Below, in pieces: positions 10,438 to 28,818 of a DNA stretch of 64,000 bases. Positions within the stretch are counted from its first letter, which is position 1, and each line of letters begins with the position of its first letter. A program made the position numbers and the translations under genes. The stretch comes from Bugula neritina (lineage: Eukaryota > Bryozoa > Gymnolaemata > Cheilostomatida > Bugulidae), in contig OZ037771.1 of NCBI GenBank assembly GCA_964035545.1, positions 12,590,980 through 12,654,979 on the forward strand, written 5' to 3'. Below the pieces are notes generated by a model. The model was given only the letters and a program-made list of their open reading frames with translations. It was not told the DNA's origin and searched no databases.

Positions 10438-13319
10438 ATGTTTATTGGAGATCACGGAGCTTTTATTGAACTTGTACGATCTAGGCCTATCCTGTACGAT
10501 TCATCAAATCCAGACTATAGAGATGCGCATAAAAAGAAAAGTAGTTGGTTAGAAGTAATAAGTGAATGGGATTCTGTGAGTGGCGAGAAGAACAATCGTA
10601 AGTACTGAGTACTGCTACCAGTATTGAGTGCAGTATGATCTAAGTATTGGGCTGTGTGCTATTAGTATTACTATTAGTATTAGTAATAGTAATACTAACA
10701 GTAATACTAATAGCATTGCCATTGGGCATTAGATTAGTATTACTATAACTGTATAAGTATAACTATTACATTTACTATTACTATTAGTATTACTATTAGT
10801 ATTAGTAATACTATTAGTATTACTATTACTCTTAGTATTAGTATTACTATTAGTACCAATTATCATTATTAATATTTGGCTTTGCAGCTACTACTAGTAT
10901 TAGTACTACTAGCATTATTTCAACTTTTATTTTAGTTTTAACATCAATTTCAAATTCAATCTATCAGTATCTATGACTCTGAGAGTGAGTATGACACTGC
11001 AAATGGTCATGTTGGCTAATTTTAAATATGTTACGCTAAGACTTACTGTTAGCAAAAACTAGTAGTAGTACTATTAGCATTAGTATTAGTATTACTATTA
11101 GTACTCTAATTACTAATAGAAATGCTTATACTAAAACTACAATTTGTAATCATCATAATGAGATGTATTATTTTATTAATCTTAACTCATAATCATTAAT
11201 GATAGGTATGTGAGCCTTAACTGACAAGTGACAGAACTGGGTTAAAGTCACAGTAAGTCGTGTCAAACTCATTACTCATTAGGATGGCTAATCAAGTCAA
11301 TTCCAAAATTGTTAATTCGTTTGCTGCTTTTATTGTTAACTCAGTTTGCTATCACTGTATCAGTATGCAAGTTTAGCAGTTTAAATAAAAGTTAAGTTGA
11401 TAACTTTGTTTTTAGCTAATTTTAGAGGGTTTCGTACACAAGTTCTTTCGTATACAAAATAGTGGTTTCGTACACAAACTGCTGTTCATTTGAATAATGA
11501 ATAAATAATAATAAATTAAATCTACTGGATAACCACTTGAATGATGCTAGTTTACCTATTTATTGCTTCCCAGCAAGTGCAAGTATCTTTCACACCTCCC
11601 ATGTCTTGTGTCACCTATTGATCAATGTTTTATATTAATCTATTATTATAATTATGACAAATGTGTTGATATTTATTTTTATATGATTATTGAACACGCT
11701 TCTATTTTTTAGTTTTATATTAAATTTAATCTATTAATGTATGTGTGTAATATATGACTGATAGTACACCAAATAATAAATAAGTATCAAATAATGTATT
11801 TTAGTTGACTTATATTTAGATGTGCATGGTATGACTTGCGCCCATTTTAGATCATCATTTATTGATATCTGATCAATAACAAATAGTCAATTAGCTATTG
11901 TAATACTAGCTAAATGCAATATAATCACAATCACCAATTAAAATCAGTCGCTTTATAGCACATTATAGTTGATTATAGAATTTAATGTGTAGGTTTCTTT
12001 GAATTACTATTAATTGGTGTTTGGCAACTTTATCCAATAAAGTTACTTAAGTTTATTACAGGATAATGGCGTGGAATTCTGGTTTGCTTAAATCTTATAA
12101 ACCTGCAGCAAGTGAACCAAGACTTTCAAGTTGTGTAGTCCATTAGTTCAGATGCTAAAACAATTTAAACCAAATGCTTAATCAAACTAATATAATGCCT
12201 TGCTAACAAACTCTAAAGTCTAAACAATGTTAATTAATTATAGTATCTATTTTGTTTTATTTTCATTTGGATTGCCTGTATTTATATAATTACTGAACAT
12301 ACCTACGGATGTGAAATCTAGAATTACCATAATTAATATTGTTTAATTAATAGTACTGTTGTTTTCTCAGTCAATTCCTCTTATTCTATTTGTATTTAAT
12401 AATTTCTACGTAATAATTGTTAAATTTAACTGTGATTTAACTTTCAAAAAGGTTTATATTCAATTTTTGTGTTTGTAGTTGAATCTATTACCAAAAAATG
12501 GGGAAATCTTCGAGATATTTTTTCTTCCAATAAAAGGACATTTGAAAGAAAAATTGCTGTAAGTGATAGACCGGTGAAAGAGCCTACGTGGAAATATTAT
12601 CGCCAAATGTCTTGGTATGTCTCCTACATGAAAAAGAAAGATCACTTGAAATTGAGAGCTATTAGGTGAGATGAGCCTTCAATAAAATGTTACTGATGTT
12701 TGAATATTCTTTTATGTTCATACCAACTATCAACTAATAGTATATTTTCACACCAACTATCAACTAATAGTATATTTTTAGACCTAAGCCAACAGAAGTA
12801 CTTGTTTCCACAAATAGTGTGGGAAATGAACTCAAATTTTCCTTGCCAACCTCCGGTACATGTTCCACAGTGTCCCCAACATCTGTATCGACCATGGCTT
12901 CAGATTCTACTGATCCTATAGTGTCTACTGCTCCTATAGCAAAACCAACCAGACCAATACCATCAATGGTGACCAGAGTAACACCGAAAACAAACTCAAA
13001 TATCACATCAAAAGAGCGCAAAAGTGAACTTCTCAACAGGTTGATTGGGCTAAGGAAGAATGAGGAGAATCAAGATGAAGCCTACCACTGGGGAATGTCC
13101 TTAGCAGCCAGGTACAGGAAACTGACCTCATATCAGCAGGCTGTCACTCGCCGGGAAATTGAGAAAGTGTTTTTTCAGGCCCAGTTTAATACGCCCAGCG
13201 AATTCACACCAGACAAGCCCTCTGAAAGTACACCTGTTGGTAGTGAAGATGTTAAAATGGAGTCCAGTGAATCAGATGACTCAGAAGATCTGGATGAAGC
13301 AGCACAACTCTGGGGGTGA
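10438..13319 (+). CDS. MADF-BESS domain DNA-binding protein, 3 exons, 294 aa
   Basis: Exons 10438-10597, 12479-12665 and 12782-13319, with GT..AG junctions and phases 1 and 2. The MADF (Myb/SANT-like in Adf-1) domain covers about residues 7-105: FIELVRSRPILYD at the start, then SSWLEVISEWD, KKWGNLRDIF, and an aromatic/basic stretch WKYYRQMSWYV. A Ser/Thr/Pro-rich linker follows. At about residues 214-252 there is a BESS-like motif (DEAYHWGMSLAARYRKL) and then an acidic tail ending LWG. MADF domains bind DNA and BESS motifs mediate protein contacts, so a sequence-specific transcription regulator is the likely role; the target genes are unknown. The first intron (1.9 kb) splits the MADF domain and carries an ATTAGT-type array. 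A poly(A) signal AATAAA lies near 13601. Confidence 0.85.
10613..11110. repeat. degenerate ATTAGT/ATTACT hexanucleotide array
   Basis: In MADF-BESS intron 1. Tandem, strand-switching runs of TATTAG, TATTAC and TAGTAA at about 10650-10865, with a smaller block at 11055-11110. Similar hexamer arrays occur at 22.1-23.5 kb and 28.5-28.75 kb, which suggests a common low-complexity class in this genome. Confidence 0.75.
12720..12780. repeat. 30-bp direct duplication next to the MADF-BESS exon 3 acceptor
   Basis: Two nearly identical copies of a 30-bp unit (ACCAACTATCAACTAATAG then TATATTTT). The second runs directly into the acceptor TTTTTAG before exon 3 at 12782. Confidence 0.85.
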
Positions 13320-14537
13320 CCGAGTGCAGTGTTTGTACACAAACTGAAAATATATCCAGCCCCTGAATCACTGCTTTCAGTGACCCACCAACTCCTAGCC
13401 TTGCTTTAAGCAGCAGTCAGTGTGACATCCACAAAGGTGTGTTTTTATTAACTGTATTTTATTTCATCAATCATTTCTTGTAAAGTTTGTACAAAACATG
13501 TACATTTGTTATTTGTATTAAATTGGTGGTTATTAACGGTTGAAAATTTATTTCTTAGCTGTTCTACAATTGTAATATAATTTTTGGAGTTTATATATCT
13601 CAATAAAAAGTAGTTATTGGTATATAACAATACTGTAAAAATAATTACAGTATGAATTACAGTATGAAAGTGCTCATTTGTCTACATGTTTGCAAGATGA
13701 AGTAAATTTTATGACACTGATTTAACACTTGACACATTTTTATGCTACTTATGCAAATAGGTTTATAATTCTGAGTTAGTTATAAAGTTTGATTTAGGGG
13801 ATTAATCTAGTGAGATAAGATGTATCCAGGTTTACTAGGCAGTAAAGCAGTAATTGTTAAGTGAGTGAAAGCTTCGAAAAAAAGGGATGGAAAGAACTTA
13901 GAAACACTTGCATTCATGAGTTGCACTACTGCCACCTTTTTTATAAAATTAGCCATTGCTGCACACTAGTCAAAAAATATTGATGTGTATTGTATGTTGA
14001 CATAGGTCTTCAAACATTGCTAATTTCGGTGGTAACATTGCAAACAATACTATGGTATGATCAATGCATTGATATAATTATTTTCATCTTCGAAAAATTT
14101 ATAAACATAAATAAAGCAGAGCAGACCCAGTTGATGAATTTTTTTAAATCACAACAAATTTGCAATAAAAATCAGAGTTGCTTCCTCAGGGAAAAGACAA
14201 CTCCAGTCACAATCCTGTTGCCAAAAATCCTGACTTCAAAACCGTTCACTATCGAAAAAATGTTACCATCACCATGTGGTTTGACTAGGTGGAGGCGCAG
14301 ATGTAATTTAAAATTACTTCTTGCCAGTATATTTCAAACAACTATGGTTTTACAAGTGTTGGTGTCTAGAGAGGGTAGCTAAAAATGACACAATAAAAGC
14401 AAAAGTAGTCTGCAATGTTGATCTGAAAAGTCAACAAGTAAAATATAATTAAAGTCCAACACGTGCTACTGCCTTTTGCCTTAATCTCAAAAGTTAGGGA
14501 AGAAGAGCTGGATGTAATTTATTTCCTGGTTTGACAT
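13320..14537. other. region between the converging 3' ends of MADF-BESS and ABCE1
   Basis: AT-rich sequence holding the 3' untranslated regions. An open frame at 13990-14382 lacks any domain and has the low-complexity make-up expected by chance. On the minus strand an AATAAA at 14519-14524 lies only 14 nt after the ABCE1 stop codon and is a candidate poly(A) signal. Confidence 0.5.
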
Positions 14538-20998
<6,461 letters not shown>

Positions 20999-21480
20999 GG
21001 TTTATTGCTGTAGAGAAGTCTAAAAGAATTGAGCAGCCAGATTGTTTATCGCAGTAACTAAAAGTGCCGATATAATTGATACTAAAGGTGAGCAGGTTAG
21101 AGATGTAGCTTTTCAGGTCTTGACATGTTACTTTTATGTCATGTAAGGTTAGAGTAATCCCTTGGCAAAAATTTAACTTTTCATTTCAAAGGTTATCTTC
21201 AAAAATATTATCATCAATTTGAAACTAAAGTTAAATAAGATCAATTCAAAAGTTTGCATTTTGACAACTATCAATCGTTTTAACAATAAAAACGATCTTT
21301 ATTTATTATTTTATTTTCGAAACTTAAGTTTAACTTCACAGTAAAATAAGGTTCAATATGATTACAAAAACCACACTTATCGACGTTTAGACCTAGACCA
21401 ATAAAGCCCCGTTTTGAGTGACATCTTTAAATTTGATAATCATAACTTTGAAAATACAGATGTATACAATAACCTATAAC

Positions 21481-21557
<77 letters not shown>

Positions 21558-22079
21558 TAATGTAATACAATTACATATTTATAATATATAAGTTTAGTGA
21601 TATAAACTTTAATAACTTCAATCCTCAATAATTAAAGAGCATTTTTCTCGTCGGCAAAATTGAAACATCAGCTATGGAACACAAGTTGAAATTTAAATTC
21701 CAACTATTACAATTATCCTAACGAGTATTTAAATTTTGATAAATACTGTTGAATATCCGTATTCAATGATAATCATAATGTATTACTATAAGCATAAGAT
21801 AAATTTGAAGTGCGAATAATTTTTAGTGATACAACTGAATCGATTATTTTCAATTTCTTTAGTATTTAGTAATTTATTCATTATATCTAATATCTATGAA
21901 ATTAAACTATTAGGTATAACTATATTTATGCCTTAGTTTAGGCTTTAGCTAATAGAGTTCACAATTACTGACGAAGTAAATAAGTTAGTCAATTACTTTA
22001 TCATAATCATACTGATACTGTTTCATTGTTTTAACTTTCACTTCAAATTAAACCATGTCAATATTCTGAAAAGATGACT
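20999..22079. other. ABCE1 upstream region with a (TA)n tract
   Basis: Presumed promoter and 5' untranslated region of ABCE1 next to the ATG at 20998. A perfect TA dinucleotide run of about 36 units lies at 21484-21555. Otherwise AT-rich with no recognisable gene. Confidence 0.7.
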
Positions 22080-23560
22080 GTAGTTATAGTATAAGTATAA
22101 GACTAAGAGTAAGTATATCACTTATTAGTATGAGTATGACTCCAATTCTATGAGTATCGCCATCAGTGTGTGTAAATAATTATAAATATAATAATCATTG
22201 TTTTTATTAGTACTGCTATTAGACATAGTTTCCTTAAATAATTACTTTACTAATTATACTCTATAGTAAAACTCTATGTAGTGCTATCTGCATTACGGTT
22301 ATTAATTATTATAGTAACTTATTACTTATAGTCATTACTTATTAATATTATTAGTATTAGGATTAATAATACTATGACTATCCTAAGAGCAAGAGTATTC
22401 ACTCTCAGTATCACCATCAGTATGGCTATGACTATCACTATGTGTATGTCACTGTCAGCATCACTATAAGTATCAGTACGGGCATCAGTATGACTATGAA
22501 TGTGCAGAATAAAAATGAATGTCAATGTCTATAAGTAGAACAGTTATACACTTATAGTGGGTTGATATATTTAGTCATACCAAATCTAATACTTATACTA
22601 ATACTTATAGTGAGACTGAGCATGGTCAAAGTGACATTACGATTAAGTTTAACTATTAAGTTTAACCCTTACGCGATCAATGGACCATATATGTCCCTCA
22701 AAGCGACACTATCCACAGATCAATGGACCATATATGGTCTTTTAGGTAACTAAGCAATAGCGCTTACTTTAAACTTCCAGTTTTCAACCAAACAGCCTAG
22801 AAGTTTTTGTAATTGATTTTGATAGTGCAGCTTGGTAATTTTTGGATAATTATAGCCCTTAAATTCGATTAAAATAATAGCTACCAAGCCAGCTAGTTGC
22901 TTTTCAAGTTAATCCCTAAATTTCAAAACTATCGGTAAATTTTACCACTACTTTCAAATGCAAGAAACTGCTGTCAAATTATAGAGAGCCAGTTTATTTT
23001 ACTCAGATTACATTTAGAAGAACATCTAAATAAACAGAAATATTAAAGTCACTATATTTTGAATCATATTATAAATTAATTTTATCATTTTGAATTTTCA
23101 ATTTTAAAATGGCGGTTTTGAGAGGTCAAATTAAAATGACTGATTTTAGCTAGAATTAAGGTCTCCCGTCACTTTAAGAAGCTTTTTATAATAGAAAATA
23201 CTCTTAAACTTATAGTACCCAGTTTATTTAAGGCCAAAATCAAGTGTAACTTTTTAATAATGAAATTGAAAGTTATGGAAAATTTGTTAGAGAACTTAGC
23301 GATAAACTCAAACGAGGCATAAAATTACGTAACTTCAAAGTTGATCGCGAAAGGGTTAACATACAGATACTGATACTCATACTAAATTTCATAGTGATGT
23401 CATACTCATACCGATATTGATGCTTGTACTGACACTTATACTTATAGTAACAATAAATGTAATAATATTAATAGTATTATTAAATATTAATACTAATAGT
23501 AATATAAAAAAATAATAAACAAACTTATCTAGTATAACATTAACTGATACTGATAGTAAT
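22080..23560. repeat. degenerate GTATNA/ACTNATA array, split by a piggyBac-like MITE
   Basis: Runs of GTATAA, GTATGA, ACTGATA and ACTCATA with frequent strand switching at about 22080-22660 and 23360-23560. The same type resumes at 27278-27330 on the far side of the LINE, so the LINE and the MITE probably inserted into an older array. Confidence 0.6.
22666..23355. mobile_element. piggyBac-like MITE, 690 bp
   Basis: Ends CCCTTACGCGATCAA and, inverted, TTGATCGCGAAAGGG, flanked on both sides by TTAA (22662-22665 and 23356-23359). TTAA duplications with CCC-starting ends are the piggyBac signature. The left subterminal sequence repeats ATCAATGGACCATATATG twice. No ORF, so non-autonomous. Confidence 0.85.
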
Positions 23561-23877
23561 CTCATCTCATCTCATCTAATTAATCTCACTCGGAGCGCTT
23601 TGGCTCCTTTATCGAGATGCAGTGGTGTATGAACAATTGTTTAGATTATCAGTAGTAAGGAAGAAAACTATTTTGTCTACGAGATAAGAATATAGTTAAT
23701 TATGCTTCGATTCAAAGCTCAATAGCTAGCTACTGCCAGGAGAGAAAGAAAAAAAGAAAAAAAAAAAAAAAAAAAAAAGTAAATAAATAAATAGATATAC
23801 ACCGCACAGCTTCAGATGATATAAAGCAGAGTCGATGTTAAGTGCTTATAATCAGTTAGGCAAAGCAGCTAAAATCA

Positions 23878-26625
23878 TTAGAAAAGTTTATGGATGCGAT
23901 GTTTATATGAATGTTTGGCAGTTTTGGTATTGATATTGCCCTTAATAGCACCATGTCTGGTATTGTGAGACTCTGCAAAATGAAGGGAGAACCGGTCTTG
24001 GTCTATAGCGGCATTACCAGAAAGCATACGAAAGTACATTTTTTGGTCTGCATTGTCACGTCTTTGTGCAAGGCTATCCCAATTATAATTTGTCATGAGC
24101 TCAGTTATATGATTTCGTTTTCTCTTACAGAATGTCCACCTGAAGGCTTTTCTATTTATACCTTCTATGATGTTGATGTTTTTCAATTTAAATGGAGACC
24201 AGGTGTGGGTCGCAAATTCTAGTATAGGGCGACAGACTGTTTTATAAGCTATGGCTCTGGTTTTACTTTTAGCCTTTTTTAGACAGCGCATCAGCATGTG
24301 TAATAATTTATTAGCTTTTGAGCAAATGTTTATTATATGTTGATCGAATGACAGTTTATTATCAATCGTGACACCAAGGTATAATACTTTGTCAACACAT
24401 TGTAAGGGGTCATTATTCATGCTGTATTGAGACACTAGAGGATTTACAGTGGAGCGTTGAATTGTCATATGCTCACATTTATTTATATTGAACTTCATCT
24501 GAGAACTGTCTGCCCAAGTTATAAGATGGTCTAAGTCATTTTGAAATAAACTAGAATCAGCAGGTGTTGTGATTGGTTTGTACAACAAGGAATCATCTGC
24601 ATATAGTTTAAGCTTGCTGTTGGCTACCGCAGAGTGCATGTCATTTATGTACACATTAAATAACAATGGTCCTAATACACTGCCTTGGGGCACTCCTGAG
24701 GTCACATGTCTAGTGGCCGATTTGACGTTGTTGACACAGACTGAAAGAAGACGGTTCTGAAGCCATGAAAAAATCCATTTGACAGTTTTATCAGCTATTC
24801 CGATATTTAGCAGTTTAACCTGTAGTTTATGGTGCGACACAACGTCAAAGGCCTTTGAAAAATCCAAGACAGCGAGATCAACCGGTATCATTTCGTCAAA
24901 AAAATCTATAAATTCACTCACTGTATTCAACAACTGAGTATCGCAGCCATGATTTGTCCTGAAACCATGTTGGTGTGGGTAAAACAGGTCATTTGATTCG
25001 AGGAAACAGTTGATATTATGTGATACGATATGCTCGAAGATTTTGGATATGATAGAAGTAAGTGATATTGGCCTGTAATTCAGCGGGTCTGTACGACTTC
25101 CTTTCTTGAAGATCGGTACAATGTTTGCTGTTTTCCAGTCTTGTGGTGTCTGAGATGTATCGTAAAAGTACTGAAAAACTTTTGTCAGGGGCTCATATAT
25201 ATAATGTGCAAGATATTTTAGAAGTGCAGGAGAAAGCTCATCTGGGCCAGCACCTTTTCGTGGATCGAGTTTGGTGAGCTGTGTTAGGACTCCCCGAGGA
25301 TCAAATTGTATAGGAGATGATATAGTTTGAGGTGGAATGCAGGGAGGGATATTACCATCATCAATAGAAAACACAGAAGCAAAGGAGTCCGCAAAAGATT
25401 CAGCTATAGCAGTATTGTTGTTAGGGGGGATGTTGTCTAGTTGGCGTACAGTATTTGAGCTGCCCTTTTTACTTGCTATGAACCGATAAAGAGGTTTTGA
25501 ATCACCCTGCTCTAATGTATTGCATATGTGTTTGTTTATATAATTATTATAGTCCCTGTTACACAATTTCTTGCAGTACCGGGACTGGGTGGCATGTTTT
25601 AAAATGTTGTGCGGGGTGCGATCGTTAAGGCAAGCTAGGTGGAGGTGTTTTCTTTTTCTGATCTCACTTTTAGTTTCTTGGGATATCCAGAGTTTTGATT
25701 TTTTCTTTCTAAATTTGTATGGGATATTGGAATGGGCTACCTGAAGTATTCCAGATTTGAGATTATGCCATAACTGTTCAGCGCTACATTTCTTAGAGAT
25801 ATCTGAGGTGATTTTACAATGTAGGGAGTAACAGTCCACGGTGATGTTCGTTATGTCTGCCTTTTCAAACTGCCAATATGGCTTTGGTTTGGTTAGGGAT
25901 GCTGTTCTTTTAATAACATTATCCGCCAACACATTGAAATTGATAATAAAATGGTCAGAGCAGGATGACTCAACTCGGGGGTTAGTGGTAGTTACATTTG
26001 TAACAACTAGATCAAGCGTATTACCTTTGTCGTGAGTAGGTTTATTGATAGCCTGAGAAAGATTATTCGAAATTATAAAATCTACGAACAATTGATGCAA
26101 GTTAGTTTCTCTAGTTGTTTTAAGTACAGGCCTGCTACTATCATTCCAGTCAATGTCAGGTAGGTTAAAATCCCCAACCATAACAATGTTCGGATTGGTT
26201 TGATCATAATACCAATTTACTATATCTTCTACTTGTTTTATACAGGGTCTACGGTAATAGCATGCAATAGTGAAAGAGTATCCACAGATTGATAAGTCAA
26301 GGGCAATGATTTCCCCAGGGTGTGAGACATTGATTCTACTAACAACAAAGGGACATTTATTGGATAGGCCTATAAGGACTCCACCTCCACGTCCTAGTCC
26401 GTCAGTTCGATCACGCCGGTACAGGGTGTAGTCTCTGGATAACTCATTATCGGAAACTGATGAATCTAGTTTTGTTTCACATAAGCAAAAGATATCTGGC
26501 GATTGCTGATCTAGTAGCATGGAAAGTTCATGTATTTTACCCCTGATACCATTACAATTCCAAGATATTACTTTTAACTCTTTTTGTTCTGCCATGATAG
26601 TTGAGTTGGACAGGTTAGTTCGCAT
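23878..26625 (-). CDS. LINE ORF2: apurinic-type endonuclease and reverse transcriptase, 915 aa
   Basis: One uninterrupted frame. The N-terminal endonuclease (about residues 15-235) shows ISWNCNGIRGK, LCETKLDSS, a GGGVLIG stretch, VGDFNLPDIDW and SDHFIINF, the metal-binding and catalytic blocks of the exonuclease/endonuclease/phosphatase fold. The reverse transcriptase (about 470-760) has NYRPISLTS, HGFRTNHGCDTQL, VLDFSKAFDVVSH, SGVPQGSVLGPLLF and the catalytic YADD. A C-terminal region with ICSKANKLLHML is like other Jockey-superfamily LINEs. No frameshift or stop is present, so this copy is young or still competent in ORF2. The start ATG overlaps the end of ORF1. Confidence 0.95.
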   Translation of the reverse strand: MRTNLSNSTIMAEQKELKVISWNCNGIRGKIHELSMLLDQQSPDIFCLCETKLDSSVSDNELSRDYTLYRRDRTDGLGRGGGVLIGLSNKCPFVVSRINVSHPGEIIALDLSICGYSFTIACYYRRPCIKQVEDIVNWYYDQTNPNIVMVGDFNLPDIDWNDSSRPVLKTTRETNLHQLFVDFIISNNLSQAINKPTHDKGNTLDLVVTNVTTTNPRVESSCSDHFIINFNVLADNVIKRTASLTKPKPYWQFEKADITNITVDCYSLHCKITSDISKKCSAEQLWHNLKSGILQVAHSNIPYKFRKKKSKLWISQETKSEIRKRKHLHLACLNDRTPHNILKHATQSRYCKKLCNRDYNNYINKHICNTLEQGDSKPLYRFIASKKGSSNTVRQLDNIPPNNNTAIAESFADSFASVFSIDDGNIPPCIPPQTISSPIQFDPRGVLTQLTKLDPRKGAGPDELSPALLKYLAHYIYEPLTKVFQYFYDTSQTPQDWKTANIVPIFKKGSRTDPLNYRPISLTSIISKIFEHIVSHNINCFLESNDLFYPHQHGFRTNHGCDTQLLNTVSEFIDFFDEMIPVDLAVLDFSKAFDVVSHHKLQVKLLNIGIADKTVKWIFSWLQNRLLSVCVNNVKSATRHVTSGVPQGSVLGPLLFNVYINDMHSAVANSKLKLYADDSLLYKPITTPADSSLFQNDLDHLITWADSSQMKFNINKCEHMTIQRSTVNPLVSQYSMNNDPLQCVDKVLYLGVTIDNKLSFDQHIINICSKANKLLHMLMRCLKKAKSKTRAIAYKTVCRPILEFATHTWSPFKLKNINIIEGINRKAFRWTFCKRKRNHITELMTNYNWDSLAQRRDNADQKMYFRMLSGNAAIDQDRFSLHFAESHNTRHGAIKGNINTKTAKHSYKHRIHKLF

Positions 26626-27181
26626 TAGAGTGGTAATGTCCAGCTGTGTTTTTATCAGTTATGGTGTTAGTCTCGCTGGGGTCCCGGAGAGATTCTGAAG
26701 CAATAGTATCAGAGTCATGGGCAAACTTGGACCAGCGGTCTGACCTGGATGTTTTAGACTTGGAGTAAATAGAGCCATTTCTTACTTGAAACATTTTGTC
26801 TGAGTGAGTTGCTTTTAATTCGTCTCTCAGTTTTCTAAGTTTATAGTCACGGTCACGCTCTTCAGGAGATAGGTCTGGTGTACAAAATGTAGATGCTTTA
26901 TTTTCCCAGGTGTTGTATCTATACATAAAATCATTTTTATTCATCTCAGAATTAAAGGTGGCTTTAACTGGTCTTATTTTATCAGAGTTGGGGAGGTTCA
27001 TGTTACGTCTACCTAGTCTAGAGAATTTTAACAGAGACTCATGATTGAAACTTAGAATATCACATATTTCCATAATCTCTTCCATGGTATTGTTATTCTC
27101 TTTTAAGCCATGTATGATAACACTATGGGCACGTTCTTCCTTCTCTTTTCGTTTCAGTTGGGATTGGGCATTGGTTTCCAA
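26615..27181 (-). CDS. LINE ORF1 (partial, N-terminus missing)
   Basis: 188 residues from a TTG at 27181; the frame stays open upstream to about 27277 with no ATG. It starts in a charged, likely coiled-coil segment (KRKEKEERAHS), then SVIIHGLKE, which looks like the first strand of an RRM-like fold, and LLKFSRLGRRN and RPVKATFNSE typical of LINE ORF1 RNA-binding proteins. The last part is basic (TSRSDRWSK). Its stop overlaps the ORF2 start by 11 nt in another frame, so ORF2 translation would need reinitiation or an equivalent mechanism. Confidence 0.75.
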   Translation of the reverse strand: METNAQSQLKRKEKEERAHSVIIHGLKENNNTMEEIMEICDILSFNHESLLKFSRLGRRNMNLPNSDKIRPVKATFNSEMNKNDFMYRYNTWENKASTFCTPDLSPEERDRDYKLRKLRDELKATHSDKMFQVRNGSIYSKSKTSRSDRWSKFAHDSDTIASESLRDPSETNTITDKNTAGHYHSNAN

Positions 27182-27330
27182 TCTTTCGACAGTTTGTTTG
27201 ATTTTAGTAAACCAGGGTTCTGTGTTATCGGGCTTGATTGTCTCAGATTTGGTCAGTTTGATATTCTCACAGACCAGACTATAACTATAAGTATAAGTAT
27301 TAGTATAAGAGTATAAGCATAAGTTATAAT

Positions 27331-28515
27331 TATACTAGACACTAGTAATAAATTTAACAGTAATAGCCTACTCACATTCTGAAATTGGTCGATTGGAAAA
27401 AACTAAAAGTAAAACTCAAATTGAAAGTAAATAATAACTATACGACTACGTACAAATTAATAAATATAATAATAAATTAATATTAATAATATAAATATAC
27501 TATATTATAGTAATACTTCCCCTTACCTCTACCAAGTCCAATACCAATAAAAAATAAATATAAGTTATAAAGATAATAACAATAATCTTTATCTAATAGC
27601 AATACTAATGATTAATCATAATTAACTTTCTGTTCTTGACTTTTGAGTTTCACTTTCAGTTTAATTTTAAAAGTAACATTAAATTTGATTTTAAATGATT
27701 TATGATATTAATTTGGTATTTACTTTTACAAATGGTATTTTTGCAATTTATATTTCTGGTGTTTTTACTGGAAACTTTAGTACTGCTAGTATTATATTCA
27801 AATGGGGAATATGAGGAATCTAAATTAAAAAAATACAAGGTCAAACACAAATGAGTAATGACAAAGTCAAATGGGATAAGAAAAACTACTGATAACATGG
27901 CGACGAACATGTGGCTATAGACTGTGATTGGTAGAAACTGTCACCGTAAATTACGGAGGCTTCGCCAAAAAGTCTATTCGGTAAAAAAATTTCTTGGTGG
28001 CTTTCTTCTATAACCTAAGTTTCTTAAGTGTAGCTACAATTTGGACTATTGAATTTTATCGTTTTAAATAAAAACATACCTCGTTGTATCAGCAATACCT
28101 ATGGTAAGAACATGGTCTAAATAATTGTAGACAACAACATCGCAAGCACATGGTCTCGCTTGCTTTTTTATTCAATCATTTCCTTTGGCTTTGCACTATC
28201 ACCAAATGTGTTAAAAACCATGGTCCATGACCATTACTTATGCTTGATTACTATCATTAAATTGTATTACATATTAACAATTGTTTTTATACTCTAGTCC
28301 AAACAATAATTCAATGTATTCACAGCTATAATATTTAATAATTATAATTATAATATTAATATGATAATAATTATTATAATAAATTATAATTAAATTTAAT
28401 GTTTAAATAAAATGAGGCACTGGCACTCACAGTCGGTGTCACACTCACTGTCACGGTGACTGATACTCTGAGGCTTGTCACTACTAGTAGTAATACTACT
28501 ACTACTGCTAGTAGT
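27331..28515. other. AT-rich intergenic DNA
   Basis: Very AT-rich (ATAATAAT-type) sequence between the LINE and the palindrome, without a supported gene. Short open frames such as that at 27656-27910 show no domain. Confidence 0.5.
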
Positions 28516-28818
28516 CACAAATTCTAATTTACTTGATCTTCATATTTATAATTCATTGCGCCGTTGTGATTGTGGGTAGTGACCACGTCCACTGACATTA
28601 GATTAGACCTACCCTTACTCTTAGTACTATTAGGAGCAGTAGCAGTATTAGACGTAGTAAGTACTAGTGCTAGTGCTACTAGTACTAATACTAGACACTA
28701 CGTCTGATATTGCTACTACTAGTACTAGTACTAAGAGTAGGTCTAGTGCCAGTGGTCACTACCTATAAGTATAATCACAATGAATTAGGAATATGAAGAT
28801 CAAGTGAATTAAAATTGT
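28516..28818. repeat. 300-bp palindrome (fold-back)
   Basis: Arms of roughly 140 bp pair outward from a centre near 28667. Matches include ACTTGATCTTCATATT with AATATGAAGATCAAGT, GGTAGTGACCAC with GTGGTCACTACC, and AGACGTAGT with ACTACGTCT. The centre is a CTAGTACTAGTG-type simple sequence. No coding capacity. Confidence 0.85.

Larger units (their letters stand above)
23570..27277 (-). mobile_element. LINE (Jockey superfamily, CR1/L2-like), 5'-truncated, ORF2 intact
   Basis: Minus-strand non-LTR retrotransposon: part of ORF1, a full ORF2, then a 3' untranslated region of about 300 bp with an internal A-rich run (23750-23779) and a short tandem tail of ATGAG units near 23570-23590. Both sides are the same GTATNA-type low-complexity DNA, so target duplications cannot be recognised. 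The open frame of ORF1 continues upstream of 27181 to the junction at about 27277 without an ATG, indicating 5' truncation inside ORF1. Confidence 0.88.

Noticed and set aside
13990-14382. 130-codon plus-strand open frame
   Set aside because: No recognisable domain, no splice context, AT-rich chance composition between two gene ends.
21440-21628. Open frame of alternating Tyr-Ile
   Set aside because: Translation of the (TA)n tract.
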